This document shows, in pieces, positions 22,630 through 34,503 of a stretch of DNA of 64,000 bases. The number at the start of each line of letters is the position of its first letter. Position 1 is the first letter of the stretch. A program made the position numbers and the translations under genes. This DNA comes from Castor canadensis (Eukaryota; Chordata; Mammalia; Rodentia; Castoridae): assembly GCF_047511655.1 (NCBI RefSeq), contig NC_133387.1, positions 142,532,853 through 142,596,852 of the forward strand, written 5' to 3'. The notes beneath the pieces are model-generated. The model made no database searches. It saw nothing but the letters and a program-made list of their open reading frames with translations, and was not told the DNA's origin.

Positions 22630-24362
22630 ATACATGTTCTTCACCCTGTACGAGTACCAGCTCAAAGTGGATTAAGGACCTTAATGTCAGACCTGAAACC
22701 TTGAAGCTAGTGCAGGAAAGAGCAGGGAATACACTGGAAACAATAGGCATAGGAAAGGACTTCCTCAGTAGAACTCAAGTGGCTCAGCAACTAAGAGAAA
22801 GGATTGACAAATGGGACTACATGAAATTAAAAAGCTTTAGCACAATAAAAGAAATGATCTCTAAATTGAAGAGACCACCCACAGAATGGGAGAAAATCTT
22901 TGCTAGCTATACATCAGACAAGGGACTGCTAACCAGAATATACAGGGAGCTCAAAAAACTAAACTCCCATACTTATCTGGCAGGGGAGATACCATGATCA
23001 TGAAGGTGGTTTTCCCAGGGCGAGGCTTATCCATTGCACTCTGTGTGCTGACCCCTGCGATTTCTCTAAATGTGGGAAACTCGACTGCATAATTTGTAGT
23101 AGTGGGGGACTGCATTTGCGCTCTCCCCTTTAAAACAAAAAAAAAAAGAAAACAAAAAACTAAACTCCCCAAAAATTAATGACCCAATGAAGAAATGGGC
23201 AAATGAACTGAACAGAGCCTTTTCAAAGGAAGAAGTCCAAATGACTAAAATACACATGAAAAAATGTTCAACATCTCTGGCCACAAAGGAAATGCAAATC
23301 AAAACCACACTAAGATTCCACATCACTCCAGTTAGAATAGCTGTCATCAAAAACACCACCAACAAATGTTGGCAAAGATGAGGGGGAAAAGGAACCCTCA
23401 TACACTGCTGGTGGGAATGCAAGCTAGTACAACCACTCTGGAAAACAATAAAGAGGCTTCTTAAAAATCTAAAAATAGAACTGCTCCATGATCCAGCAAT
23501 CTCACTCCTAGGGATATACCCAAAGGATTGTGAGTCAGCTTACAACAAAGGCACCTGCACACCCACATTTATTGCAGCACTATACACAATAGCCAAGCTA
23601 TGAAAACAGCCAAGATGCCCCACTACTGATGAATGGATTGAGAAAATGTAGTATTTATACACCATGGAATTTTACTCAGCCATGAAGAAGAATGAAATTT
23701 TGTCCTTCACAGGTAAATGGATGGAACTGGAGAATATCATCTTAAGTGAAGTTAGCCAAGCTCAGAAGGCCAAAAATCACATGTTCTCCCTCATATGCGG
23801 AAAATAGACCTAAAACAAATGCAGCAATGTTATGGGACATGGGTCACACCAAGGGGAGGTGGAGCATGGGAGGGATAGGGCAAGGGAAGGAAGCCTAAAA
23901 CTTGACTGTGGTTGATGTGCTCTCTGTACAGAAATGAATATAGAAATCTTAAACTGGTGGGGGCCACTATGGCAAGGGGACTAGGAAGGAGTGAAGAAGA
24001 TTAGAGGAGATGAACCAATTGGGGGTTGTAATACACATATGCATGGAAACAACACAAGGAAACTCCTGGGTAGCTACCTTTATCTCAAACTAGCAGAGCA
24101 GGAGGGCAGAACAGGGTCTGGGGTGGAGGCACCAGTGGGAGCGGGGAGGAGGTGGGGAAAGGGGTAGGAGGATGAATACAGTGCAAATAATGTGTGTACA
24201 CATGTATGTAGATGCAAAAATGATACCTTTTGAAACTGCTCCAGGAATGGGGGGCCAGGAATGAAGGAGAGAGGCGGAGGGGGTGAATCCAGGTATGATA
24301 TATTTGATACATTGTAAGAACCTTTGTAAATGCTACAATGTACCCCCACCCAGCACAACAAT

Positions 24363-24365
<3 letters not shown>
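22630..24365 (+). mobile_element. Sense 3' segment of the twin-primed L1
   Basis: From 'ctcaaagtggattaaggacc' through 'gtgggaatgcaagctagtac' and the ORF2 stop after '...FSLICGK' near 23808. The 3' UTR follows with purine-rich tracts and a final 'caacaataaaaagag' running into (GA)n. Confidence 0.88.
22969..23130 (+). pseudogene. RNU1: U1 snRNA retropseudogene (full length)
   Basis: Starts ATACTTATCTGGCAGGGGAG and keeps 'gatttctctaaatgtgggaa' and 'aactcgactgcataatttgt', covering U1 from its first base to near its 3' end (about 162 of 164 nt). Compared with U1 as I know it, most changes are transitions (ACCTG to ATCTG in the 5'-splice-site pairing region, GCGTTCG to GCATTTG), plus a 2-nt loss. 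An A-rich tail (23131-23153) follows, and perfect 16-bp duplications aaaaaactaaactccc lie at 22953-22968 and 23154-23169. L1-mediated retroposition into the L1 is therefore clear. It lacks U1 promoter elements, since both flanks are L1, and should be inactive. Confidence 0.95.

Positions 24366-24412
<47 letters not shown>
24366..24412 (+). repeat. (GA)n at the L1 tail
   Basis: Uninterrupted AG dinucleotide run replacing a poly(A) tail, directly before the duplication at 24419. Confidence 0.95.
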
Positions 24413-24415
<3 letters not shown>

Positions 24416-24429
24416 ATGAGACTATAGGG

Positions 24430-25285
24430 ACATAAAAAATAGGTGATATGTATTGTCCTGTATTGAATCCTAGCTTAGAGAAACCAACTAAAAAGGACAT
24501 TTTAGGGACAATTTGAATGTCAGCTGGAAATTGCACAGTATTAGGGGATATAATGATGTAAAGCATAACTTAATTTGATTAAATGTGGGAAGTATAATTT
24601 TGACTCTAGAAAAATGTTCTTATTTTTAAAGGTTGTACATTGCAGTTTAAAAAGAACAATTTTTTCCTCCCCTATAACTCTGAGTACTTAAAGGTTGCCA
24701 GACCGGGGTAGACATGGCCATGCTATGTTTTCATTTTTGTTCTGGTTGCTTAAAAGCACATGTAATTATTGACAGCCGGGGACAGGATATGTGGGGAAGA
24801 TATTTCAGCAAATTAAAGTGTTTGCATAGGTCCATCCACGGCTGTCACTCTCGAGTTGCCTCTTTGTGAGCACTGGGTTCTTGTGTTAAGTTTTGCCCTG
24901 TCAGTAGGGCAGGGTGTGTGTATGCAAAGCCAGGATTCTTGCATCGTGTTTTCAAGCCCTCTTACCCACATCCTATCACCACACTTGGCTGCAGATGAGG
25001 CAAGAAGCCCCAAAGCAGGAGAAAAGGCATGTTGCAGGACTACAACTGCACCCCGGGGCTCAGTCCCTCATGGGTGAAAGTAAGGCCTTGCTCGTGAGAA
25101 GGAAAGCAGTTGGACTCATGATACAGACCCAAGTGTACAGACCTCAGAATCATGTCGGTGGCTTTCTGTTCTATGAAGTCTTTTCTCAGAAAGAAAACCT
25201 TAAGGTTCCCACAGAGACAGTGGCCCTCAGTGGTCTTAGAGTGGGCCTAGACCAGAAACTCCTGAATGGCTCCTAGTAGAACCAA
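24430..25285. other. No gene recognised; possible old repeat at the left
   Basis: 24480-24650 resembles a decayed interspersed repeat ('aaaaggacattttagggaca') that I could not name. Overlapping frames at 24856-25276 lack known motifs. Confidence 0.45.
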
Positions 25286-25287
25286 AA

Positions 25288-25412
25288 GATTCAGCAGTGG
25301 TGTACGCGTGTAATCCCAGCACTCGGAAGGCAGAGGCAGGAAGATCGGGAGTTCAAGACTAGCCTGGGCTACATAGCAAGACCCTGTACCAAACAAACAA
25401 GCAAGCAAGCAT
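25288..25412 (+). mobile_element. B1 SINE
   Basis: 'gcagtggtgtacgcgtgtaa', 'gcctgggctacatagcaaga', tail (CAAA/CAAG)n. Confidence 0.9.
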
Positions 25413-25905
25413 AAAAGCTTGTCCTGTCAGTCCTTATATCTCTCAAGTCTGAGCCCTGGGATCCTGGATTCTGGCTGGTTCTGACACCATATCCTCCTAC
25501 CCATCCTTCCAGCCTGCTGCTTTGGGGAGCGGGCCTGGGAGTTTCAGGGTGCTGGGCAGTGAGTAGTAACAGAATATCGGTATTGCTGGGAGCTCCCTGA
25601 GCAGGCATCACCATGTCCATCTCTCAAGGAGCAGACGCCTATGGACCAGGAGTGATAAGAAGATGTTTTTAAATAAATTTCTTTGTGCTTTTGTTTGGCT
25701 TGAAGGCCTAGTGATTGAGGTCACTCTGGAACAAGCTTTAGAAGTAGAAGGAAGCTCTGGTCAGAGGTTTGGGTTTTACGTTTCTCAGCCATTATCCTTC
25801 CACTTCAGTGGGTGAAAAGACCTGGTTAGCTGGGTGGAGTAGGAAATGAGACACAGACGTTCTCAGCCTAGGAAAAAATCAGGATATGAAATATTATTAA
25901 AATAC
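25413..25905. other. Unique sequence, no gene recognised
   Basis: Nothing identifiable. Confidence 0.5.
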
Positions 25906-25911
25906 GTGTTT

Positions 25912-26015
25912 CAGGGTCAGAAACGTAGCTCAGGAAGTGTAGCTTGCCTGGCACGCAAGACGCCTGCGGTTTGATCTTTAGCACCGCAATTTTTTTTTTT
26001 AATAAATAAAATAAA
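25912..26015 (+). mobile_element. ID element
   Basis: 'cagaaacgtagctcaggaag', 'ttgcctggcacgcaagacgc', then a T-run/A-rich tail. Confidence 0.72.
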
Positions 26016-26403
26016 AAACACATACTTCACATGGCTGAGACAGTTTGGCTCGGTTGGTGCAACTCAACTCAATCAGGAAGTCTTGTTGCTCACTGCTGAA
26101 AACCAATCCAGAGCCTTGGCTCCCTTCAGCCCATCTTCAGTGGACAAAGGACACGAGCTTGGACTGGCTTTCTGCTCCATGATGGAGGAAAGAACTCCTC
26201 CAGAGTGTCTTAGCCCTGGCACTTGGCAGCCTTGCCACTTTAAATAAGTCTTTTAACTTTCCTGGGGCTCAGCATGTAACAAAGATAGCTGAGAGAACCT
26301 GTTAAGTGCTGACTTGGGCAGACCTGGGGTTTGTGAGGGAAGACAGGGAATTATGTGGAGTTTTTTCCAGGTGCATGACTCTAAACCACAACACAAAAAG
26401 CCA

Positions 26404-26432
26404 ACACACACACACACACACACACACACACA
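26404..26432 (+). repeat. (CA)n
   Basis: Pure CA dinucleotide run. Confidence 0.95.
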
Positions 26433-27065
26433 TCGTTCAGTTTTATTTAAAATGATTTAAGAATGATGACGCTTCCTATACGATGATATGATTTAGTCCC
26501 TTTGTAATTCATTCTTTGAAAGTCTTTAATCCTTTGTTACTCTTTCAACAGTGTGGCATCAGGCACACAGAGGAGCCAGTGCCTAGGGTGCCTCCATGAT
26601 GCCCCAGGCTGGAGGTAGGGGAAGGGTGGGGACTGGAAGGGGGTGGATAATTTTGTCTCCAAGCCTTACATCACTATTTACTACTTCATTCCTCCATTGC
26701 TCATCACTTAAGCGTCCATAAAAATGGCACCCCCTATGGTGACTGTACATCGAGTAATGCTGTCGCCTTCTGCTTGTCTGTAGGCCATAGCTCACTGTTT
26801 TACAGTCTTCGTTTCAATCTCCTTCCTGGGTTTTGTCTATAGGAAAGTGAGCACGTGCTGCCACCTACTGGCTCAAGTGTGTACAACTAAGGAGCTGAGG
26901 TCCCGAAAAGGTTAAGGGCCCTGGGTGTGGTGTGGTGTGGTGTGGTGTGGTTTGTGACATGTAGTTTGTAGTTTCCGGCTTGCTGCTTTTCTGATGATTT
27001 TGTGAACAACTTGTAAGACCAAGAAAGGATCTACAACTCTGCTTTCAGGAAAAATGAATCTGTAA
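26433..27065. other. Unique sequence with a short (TGTGG)n
   Basis: About six TGTGG units at 26924-26952; otherwise nothing recognised. Confidence 0.55.
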
Positions 27066-27069
27066 ATAG

Positions 27070-28340
27070 TTGTTTAATCAAAAAGTAAAAACTTTTTATG
27101 TTGAAATAATTTTAGACTTAACAGAAAAGTTGCACAAATAGTACAAAGAATTCCATCTACCCTTTATCGGTTTCCTCTAATACTATAATAATGATATTCC
27201 TATAATATTATTGCACTATGTAACTACAGTGCAATTACTGCAAGTGGGAATTTAACACCGATGCAATTCTTTTAACTACTCTACAGACATATTGAAATTT
27301 TTCTAGTTTTGCCACTTTACCCTTTTTCTGGCTCAGGATCCAGTCTGTGACCCCATACTGTATTCAGCTGTCAGGTCTCCTAGGGGTCCTTTAACCTCTC
27401 ACCATCCCTCAGCCTTTCTTGACCTTCATAGTTGAAGGGTATTTCCAGTTATGGTGTAGACTGTCCCTTTTGTCTGATTTCTTATGACGAGGCTGAGGTG
27501 GGGAGAATACCATGGTTCTAGTGCATCAATCAAGGGCAATGTGACATTGATATGTACTGCTTATTTATTTATTTCATTATTATGTGGGGGGGGGCAGTTC
27601 TGGGATTTAAACTCAGGGCCTTGCTCTTGCCAGGCAGGCGCTCTACCACTTGAGCCACACTATGGGCACTTTTTGCTTTAGTTATTTTTTGAAGAGGTTC
27701 CTGCATTTATTCCCCAGGCTCTGGACTGTCATCCTCTTGTTTTTATTTCCCATGGAGATGGGATGACAAGCACATGCTAGCTATTGATTGAGATGGCTTT
27801 GAACCTCATTCATTCCTCCCAATCTCCACCTCCTGAGTAATTAGGATTATAGGTGTAAGCTACCATACCTAGACCTATTTTTTGTTTTTTTGAAACAGGG
27901 TCTCACTATGTAGCCCAGGCAGGTCAGGAATTTGCAACCCTCCTGCTTCAGCCTCCTGAGTGCTGGGATTACAGGCATGTACTATCATACCTGGTTGACA
28001 TACGTTACTCATTAATAGCGCTAATGTTCATTTCTTGGTTAGGGTGCTGTCTGTCACAGTTCTCCTCTTAAATTCCTATTTTTCCCTTTGTAACTAACAA
28101 GTGACACCAACTTATGGGGAGACACTTTGAGATTGTTCAAATATCCTAATTCTTGTCATACTTTTACTTGTAGATTTTAGCACTCATGGATATTTCTTGC
28201 CTGGAACAATTCTTACTGTGTATTTGTATGATTATTAGCTTTTTCAATCTTTCCTACTTTTGAAAATTGGAAGTCTATCATAAAAAGTATGGGCTTATAT
28301 CAATATGGACTGATGGATACTTATGTTTCATCAGTATTTA
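27070..28340 (-). mobile_element. Ancient L1M-like relic, interrupted by SINEs
   Basis: 27070-27480 ('ttttagacttaacagaaaag', 'cacaaatagtacaaagaatt') and 28000-28340 ('tccctttgtaactaacaagt') resemble one old LINE-derived consensus read antisense, with SINEs between. Family name uncertain. Confidence 0.45.
27556..28000 (-). mobile_element. ID + B1 composite followed by a B1 SINE
   Basis: 27556-27668 ID half ('gggatttaaactcagggcct'); 27669-27880 B1-like; 27885-28000 a separate B1 ('cagggtctcactatgtagcc'). Confidence 0.87.
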
Positions 28341-28534
28341 CTTAGTATATTACACAAACTTTATTGAATAATCCAAGAGCATGACTTTCTTTTTATAAAC
28401 GTATCAACCAAATCATAGCTTTTCCTGGTTAGAAGGTCCAGTTAGCCAGCACTGTTCTCACCATGCTAAAGATCATTCTTGTTGCAAGTTGTGTACCTGA
28501 GGGCTATGAAAGAGTCTATAAAGAAGTTTTTGTT

Positions 28535-28754
28535 TTGTTTTTTTCTTTGGTGGACCTGGAGTTTGAACTCAGGGTTTACATTTGCTGGGCAGGTGCTCTA
28601 CCACTTCAGCCACTCCGCCAGCCCTTTTTTGTGCTGGGTATTTTGAGATAGGGTGTCAAGAACTATTTGCCTGGGCTGGCTTTGAACTGTGATCCTCCTG
28701 ATCTCTGCCTCCTGAGTAGCTAGGATTACAGGCGTGAGCCACCAGCACCGGGCG
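28535..28754 (-). mobile_element. ID + B1 composite SINE with target-site duplication
   Basis: 'ggacctggagtttgaactca' to 'gtgagccaccagcaccgggc', a well-preserved copy. Flanks 'tataaagaagttttt' (from 28517) and 'tataaagcagttttg' (from 28755) are duplications with one internal mismatch. Confidence 0.92.
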
Positions 28755-28759
28755 TATAA

Positions 28760-29214
28760 AGCAGTTTTGAAAAACACTGACATCTCACTTCCATGGTACA
28801 TACAGCACAGAAGAAAGCCAGAGTCCCAAGGAGGGACACTGGTATGGATGCAGTGCTCCCTAGATAATGGCCATCTGTGAACACGACAAAGGAGAAGGAG
28901 CTTCAGAAACTCATAGGCGTTACTCATTTAACTCTGCCGGATTCACTGTTCAGAACTATTTTTCTCTTCAAATTTGATATGATGTTTTTGGAAGATCTTT
29001 CTTACTAGTTCACCTCTCTCTAAGGTGGTCCTCACCATGGGAAGGCCAGTGGGACAAATCACTATGTAGTCAAATTCTCCATGGGTTGATGGTTGGGTTC
29101 AGAGTGTTCAGTCCATGGTTGTTTGGCCCCGTGCACCCCACATTATGGGGGAAGTGGCATATGTGGCAGAGGAGTCTTTTCACCTCATGGTGGACAGGAA
29201 ACAGTGACACCTGT
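28760..29214. other. Unique sequence, no gene recognised
   Basis: Nothing identifiable. Confidence 0.5.
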
Positions 29215-29364
29215 ATTTTTTTTTTAAATGGTTTTACTGAGGTGTAATTGCCAAATAAAAAATGCACATTTTGTGGTCTACAACTTGATCAAGCTAATTA
29301 ACAGATCCATCATTTTTATAATAACTTTATTGAGATGTAATTCACAGGCCATAAAATTCTTCCT

Positions 29365-29463
29365 TCCCTTCCCTTCCTTCCTTCCTTCCTTCCGTAGTAC
29401 TGGGGACTGAACATGGGGCCTCGAGCAGGTAAGCAAGTGCTCTACCACTTGAGCCATGCCCCT
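29365..29463 (-). mobile_element. ID-like SINE with (TTCC)n tail
   Basis: 'gtactggggactgaacatgg', 'gtgctctaccacttgagcca', preceded by CTTCC units. Confidence 0.85.
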
Positions 29464-29814
29464 AAAACTCATCCTTTTAAAGTATACAAGTCAGTGCTCT
29501 TCAGCTTATTCCACAAGGTTGTGAGACTGTCATTACTATCTAATTCAGGAACACTTTCATTGCCTCCCAAAGAAACTGCATACCCATACGCAGTCACTCT
29601 CCATTGCCCCTGTCTCTCAGGCCCTGGCCACCACTCATTTACCTTCTGTTCTATGCATTTGCCAGTTCTGGGCATTTCACATGCATGGAATCATATGACA
29701 GACAGCCTTTTGTGTCTGGCTTTAGACACAAAACATGCTTCAAACACAGCATGATGTTTTTGAGGTTTCTCCATGTTTCCGCATATATCAGTACTTCATT
29801 CCTTTATTTATTTT

Positions 29815-29915
29815 TGGGTTTTTTTGAGACAGGATCACACTATGTAGCCGTGGCCACCTGAGTCTCTTGAGTGCTGGGATTACAGACATGTTGTGCCACC
29901 ATGGTCAGTGTTCAT
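29815..29915 (-). mobile_element. B1 SINE, internally shortened
   Basis: 'gagacaggatcacactatgt' then 'gagtgctgggattacagaca'. Confidence 0.85.
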
Positions 29916-30149
29916 TCCTTTTTAATAGCTGAATAAGAGTGTATTATTTGGACATACAGCATTTTATTTATTCATCAGTTTGTGAACATTTGTCTTTTTC
30001 ACTACTATGACTAATGCTGCTATGGACATTTGTGTACATGTGTGAATTTGTTTTCAATTCTTTTAGTTATACACCTATGAGGATAACTGCTGAATCAAAT
30101 GGTGTACTGAATTGCTGAATCAAATGACTAGCTTTTTGAGAAAACACAA

Positions 30150-30248
30150 AGTTTTTTTTTTTTTTTTTTTTGATGTTGCTGGGGATTGAACCCAGATCCT
30201 TGCACATGCTAGATAAGCACTGTACCACTGAGCCACACTGCCATCCCC
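30150..30248 (-). mobile_element. ID element with poly(T) tail
   Basis: An 18-base T run, then 'gttgctggggattgaaccca' and 'gtaccactgagccacactgc'. Confidence 0.9.
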
Positions 30249-30760
30249 ACCAAATTGTTTTCTAAAAGCACCACACCTTTCTGCCAGCAACAAAAGAGGG
30301 CTTCGATGTTTCTATATTCTTTCTTACACTCACTCGTTAGGTCTGCCTTTTGTATAAATAGCAATCTTATATATGAAGTAATAGCTATTACGACTTTGGT
30401 TTTTATTTCCCTAATAAGTGTTAAGCATATTTTTGAGCACTCATTGGCCATTTTTAAATTGGGGCACTTATCTTTGTGTTTCTGAGTTGTAAGACTTCCT
30501 TATGTACTCTATGTAAGTCCCTGGTCAGATATGTGATTTGCAAATTTTTTTTCCAATTTTATGTTATCTTTCACCTTCTCAATGGTGTCCTTTAAAGAAC
30601 AAAGGTTTTAAGTTTTGTTAAAGTTGAATTTTCCTGTTTTTTCTTTTGCTGCTGTGTCATAGCTAAAAAACTATTGTCTAACCCAATGCTATAAAGATTC
30701 ACCCCTTTGTTTTCTTCTAAGAGTTCTATATTTTTGGTGATTACATTTAGAATAATGATT

Positions 30761-30975
30761 TTTTTTTTTTGCAGGGCTGGGAATTGAACCCAGGGCCTTG
30801 CACGTGCTAGGCAAGTGCCCTACCTTTGTGTAATAGCTTCAATCCATAAAATACTTTATTTTGAGTTAATTTTTTTGAGACAGAGTCTTATCATGTAGTC
30901 CAGGCTGGCCTTGAAATCCTCTTGACTCAACCTCCCAAGTGCTGGGATTACAGGTGTGCACTAATTCACCTAGCC
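30761..30975 (-). mobile_element. ID element and adjacent B1 SINE
   Basis: 30761-30835 'gggctgggaattgaacccag'; 30870-30975 'gagacagagtcttatcatgt'. Confidence 0.87.
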
Positions 30976-31129
30976 CTTGAGTTAATTTTTATATGTTATG
31001 TAAAGTAAATGTACAACTTCATTTTTTTGCATGTGAATATCCAGGTGTTTTAGCATCACTTGTAAAAAGATTAATATTAACTTAAGTTCAAGAATTCATA
31101 AAAAATTTGCTCCTATAATATTCCTCTTC

Positions 31130-31420
31130 TGTGAAGGTTGGTTTTATGTGTCAACTTGGCTAGTCTCTAGTCCCCAATTATTCAATTAAATTCTAATCAA
31201 GATGTTTATGTTTTTTTGGATGTGCTTATTGCTCATAATTTGTTGACTTCAAAAAAATGAAATTATCCTCCAGAGGTGTGCATACTGGTCAAGCTTTCCG
31301 GAACTGTGTTTAGGACTCTTGAAAGCCCTTTCTGGATGTCTCAACTTCTCAGCTTTACCTTTTAGATTTTTCGTTCAGCCTCGCTGTCACCTCACTGTCA
31401 TCACTGTCCCAGGCAGCTGC
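31130..31420 (+). mobile_element. Possible LTR or DNA-transposon relic
   Basis: 'gttttatgtgtcaacttggc' followed by 'ctagtccccaattattcaat' matches a repeated mammalian motif I could not assign to a family. Confidence 0.4.
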
Positions 31421-32357
31421 AATATTAAACACTTGTCCCTGATTGTTTTTGACAAAATGCCCTGGGACAGTGGTGTTGAATTGAGTGAGCTCTGAGACAG
31501 GTCACACAAATAAAAACCCTGTGAATGGAAGTCTCCAGAGAATTTCTACAGAGGTCACCTCATGACAATTATCTGAGGATGTGCTTTGGGAGAGAGAGCT
31601 TTAACCTTCTGCCCCCTCCAGGGGTTTCTGGGCCACTGGTTTTCATTGTGATTATGGGGTTGTTGGTTTTTAAGGCTAGTGCAGAGTTGGGAAGGGAGAA
31701 TGGGAGTGGCATAGGTCAACAAAGCTGGTTGTCCTTCCTTAAGTGTAACTTTTTATCTTTAAATAAAGTGTTAAATAAACATCCCTGGCAAACCTCCAGC
31801 TAAGTTCCAGAGCTCTGAAGAATTTGGTTTGGACCATATTGCCAGTGTTCTTGTTGCTTCTCTGGAGAGAGGCTTGTGGAGATCCTTCTCTGCCACCCCT
31901 CCACCTGCCTGCCCTAAGGATGAAGGCTGGGAGCCCATCTCCACGCACCCTCTTCACGAGATGGCCAGCGATCCCGTCCCAGGCAACCGTCTTCAGAGAT
32001 TCTTTTAAACTTTGTAACTTCACAGTAATGACTTTTGTCAAGCCGTGTCTATTCTGCATGGGGCAAAATGCAAAGGTCCCTGAGCTTTGTTGTGTCCTTG
32101 TGGTAATTATGTAACAAGTGGGCAGTGGTGCTGGGGAAGAGATTTCACTTTGGAGTTTGCACGTGGACACCATCATGCTGGGCTATGTGAGTGAGGCGCC
32201 AAGAAGGGGACAAACACTTCAGCTCTCAAGTTGTCCTCAGGTGTTTCATTCTAGATGAGGCTCCATTGTGAGTGTCAGCTCTAAGCCACAGGAAAGCCCT
32301 GGGGATAGGTGAATATTTTTGTGAGGAATGATCTTACTGAGTCTCCCACTGAGATAG
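31421..32357. other. Unique sequence, no gene recognised
   Basis: The two overlapping frames at 31739-32176 (minus) and 31824-32114 (plus) lack known motifs and show no splice context. Confidence 0.5.
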
Positions 32358-32360
32358 AGA

Positions 32361-32362
32361 TT

Positions 32363-32411
<49 letters not shown>
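32361..32411 (+). repeat. (TG)n
   Basis: Long pure TG/GT dinucleotide run. Confidence 0.95.
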
Positions 32412-32779
32412 GGAAAAGGGAACAGACAAAAGCAGGCAAATAAATACATAATCACAGACTGAGGATTGTGGAGATAAGGGGAAAGGGCTGTGTCAGAGAA
32501 TCACAGGGAGGGACAAGCTTCTTCATGTGACCAGACATGAAGGACAAACATCCAAGAAGAGACTGAAGGATGAAGCCTCAGCAGTGAATAGAGGGACAGT
32601 GTTGCAAGCTGAAAGAATGGCCTTTAAAGGCCAAGACAGACCTGGCACAGAGAAGAAGCCTGGGGAAGAATGGATGGGGATGAAGAGGGCAGTAAGGGCC
32701 TGCTCCCCAGCTCCCTTGCTCACAGGTCTTATGGGACCCTGTGTCCTGCTTTGCCCATTATATACTTTAGATGATACAT

Positions 32780-33075
32780 CTTTTTTTTTTTTTTTTTTGC
32801 TTTAGTCTATATTTTAGATAGGGTCTCCCGCTTTTGCCTGGGCAAGCTTCTTTGCCTCTCATGTAGCTGGGATCATAGGATGGGGTTTGAACTCAGGCCC
32901 TCGCGCTTGCTAGGCAGGTGCTGTAGTACTTGAGCCTCTCCACCAGCCCCCAACTTGTGTTTTGAGATGGGGTCTGACTAACTGTTTTGCCTGGGCCTGC
33001 CTCCCACCATTATCCTTCTGTTTCTACTTCCCAAACAGCAGGGATTACAAATGTGAACAACCTTGCTTGGCCCCA
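32780..33075 (-). mobile_element. SINE complex: ID half between B1-like segments
   Basis: 18-base T run, B1-like 'gatagggtctcccgcttttg', ID half 'ggatggggtttgaactcagg', B1-like 'gagatggggtctgactaact'. Confidence 0.83.
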
Positions 33076-33150
33076 AAGATGATAAATCTTATGGCCATCC
33101 TACTTATAGGCCATGGTAAACAAGATGGATATAAGGAACATAAATTTTAG

Positions 33151-33225
33151 GGGTGGGGGTGTAAGGGCTTAGTAGTAGAAATGTGCAAACCTCTCCCCTT
33201 CAATCCCCAGCACCAAAAAAAGAGA
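33151..33225 (+). mobile_element. ID element, degraded
   Basis: 'gggtgtaagggcttagtagt' and 'cttcaatccccagcaccaaa'. Confidence 0.65.
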
Positions 33226-33614
33226 TTATCAATTTTATCCTAAGAGGAGTGGACAGCCATGGATCTGGGGGTGGAGAGAGACCTTGACTGGGAAAAGGAC
33301 TGAAGGGCATACCCAGATGGCCCTCACACTGACTGTGCCACAGAGCACATGGCACTGGCAACTCTGATCCCGAGTTCTCCATCAGAATCACTTACTGCAG
33401 ATGTATATGGCCTGTTCCAAACATGCTTCATCAGAACCTACAAGGGAAGCCTGTATTTTTGGGCCAGCTCCCCAGTTGGTTCTGAACCAGCACTTGGGAA
33501 TTAACAGCAGGGGACGTTTAGTCATTCAGGCATGTTTCTTCATGTCAACAAACCACCAGCAGTCTGGCCAGCCTTTCTGAGGTGCTGGCTTGTGCTCACA
33601 GGGGTGTGGTGTGC

Positions 33615-33710
33615 TGTGCGTGAGTCACTGGGGATCTTGTTAAAATGTAGTAGGTCTGAGCCTGGGCACCTGGTGACCCTGTTGCTTTTGCTACTGGCTA
33701 TTAGATTATA
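33615..33710. mobile_element. MER5-like DNA-transposon fragment
   Basis: 'tcactggggatcttgttaaa' and 'atgtagtaggtctgagcctg' fit the hAT-Charlie MER5A pattern. Confidence 0.5.
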
Positions 33711-33784
33711 CTTTCTGTGGCTCAAATGACTAAATTTGCTTTGCCCTCTCTTAGGCATGTATTAATTAATTTAAAATAATAGCT

Positions 33785-33965
33785 ATTTATTATGTGCTTA
33801 CTCTTAGGAAGTTACATAAAAACTATATACTGACAGTTGTTTCATCAAACAAGTACTAACTATGCCCTTTTTACAGATGAGGAAACTGAATCCAAGAGAG
33901 AAATTAAGTGGTTCTCCCAAGATCGCAAGCCAGTGTCCTTTGTCATTAGTCTGTGCTGTGGACTC
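33785..33965 (-). mobile_element. MIR element
   Basis: 'tttttacagatgaggaaact' and 'gaaattaagtggttctccca', an antisense MIR core. Confidence 0.68.
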
Positions 33966-34278
33966 CCACTCCCTTACTTGTTTGCTCCCAGAAATCTTTT
34001 GTTTCTTTCAGAAGCTCTTCTAGCCCATCTAGGATCTCTCCTCATTCTCGCCCTTCAGGATCAGGAATCCAGCAGCATATCTCCACGTGTGACTGAAAAG
34101 AAATACTTGAGTGGATGTCATATAAGGCTTTCTGTCTTTGTCCCACCAAATGTTGTTCACCATAGTTCACGCTATCTTTATAAGAGACAAGGGCAGGCAA
34201 GACAAGAACACATGGTTTTCTGGTTAAAAAAAAAAAAGGAGAAATAAAGTTGATATGTGAATAAGCATCTGTGGATTT

Positions 34279-34471
34279 TTGGCTGGGCACTGGTGGCTCA
34301 TACCTGTGATCCTACCTACTCAGGAGGCAGCAATCCAGCCCAGGCAAATACTTTGGGAGTCCCTATTTTGAAAAATCTTTCACAAAAATAGGACTGGTGG
34401 AGTGGCTCAAGGTGAAGGCCCTGAGTTCAAGCCCCAGTACCACAATAAATAAATAAATAAAGAAAGAAAGC

Positions 34472-34503
<32 letters not shown>

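Larger units (their letters stand above)
22329..24428. mobile_element. Twin-primed L1 with flanking target-site duplication
   Basis: 10-bp duplication agactatagg at 22329-22338 and 24419-24428. Between them, 22339 to about 22626 is antisense L1 ORF2 (RT region) and about 22630-24365 is sense ORF2 C-terminus, 3' UTR and tail. This 5' inversion is the signature of twin priming during target-primed reverse transcription. The sense part is broken by stops and by the U1 insertion. Its 3' UTR differs from that of the young L1 at 900-3341, so it is another subfamily. Confidence 0.88.
29215..31070 (-). mobile_element. Ancient L1M relic with five SINE insertions
   Basis: 'ttactgaggtgtaattgcca', 'gcatggaatcatatgacaga', 'gaacatttgtctttttcact' and 'ctatgaggataactgctgaa' are L1M antisense landmarks. 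The pieces are 29215-29364, 29464-29814, 29916-30149, 30249-30760 and 30976-31070. Confidence 0.68.

Noticed and set aside
22969-23130. Functional U1 snRNA gene
   Set aside because: It has a poly(A)-like tail and target duplications, is embedded in L1 without U1 promoter elements, and has substitutions in the splice-site pairing region.
31739-32176. 145-residue frame on the minus strand
   Set aside because: No known motif and an overlapping frame on the other strand; likely chance.
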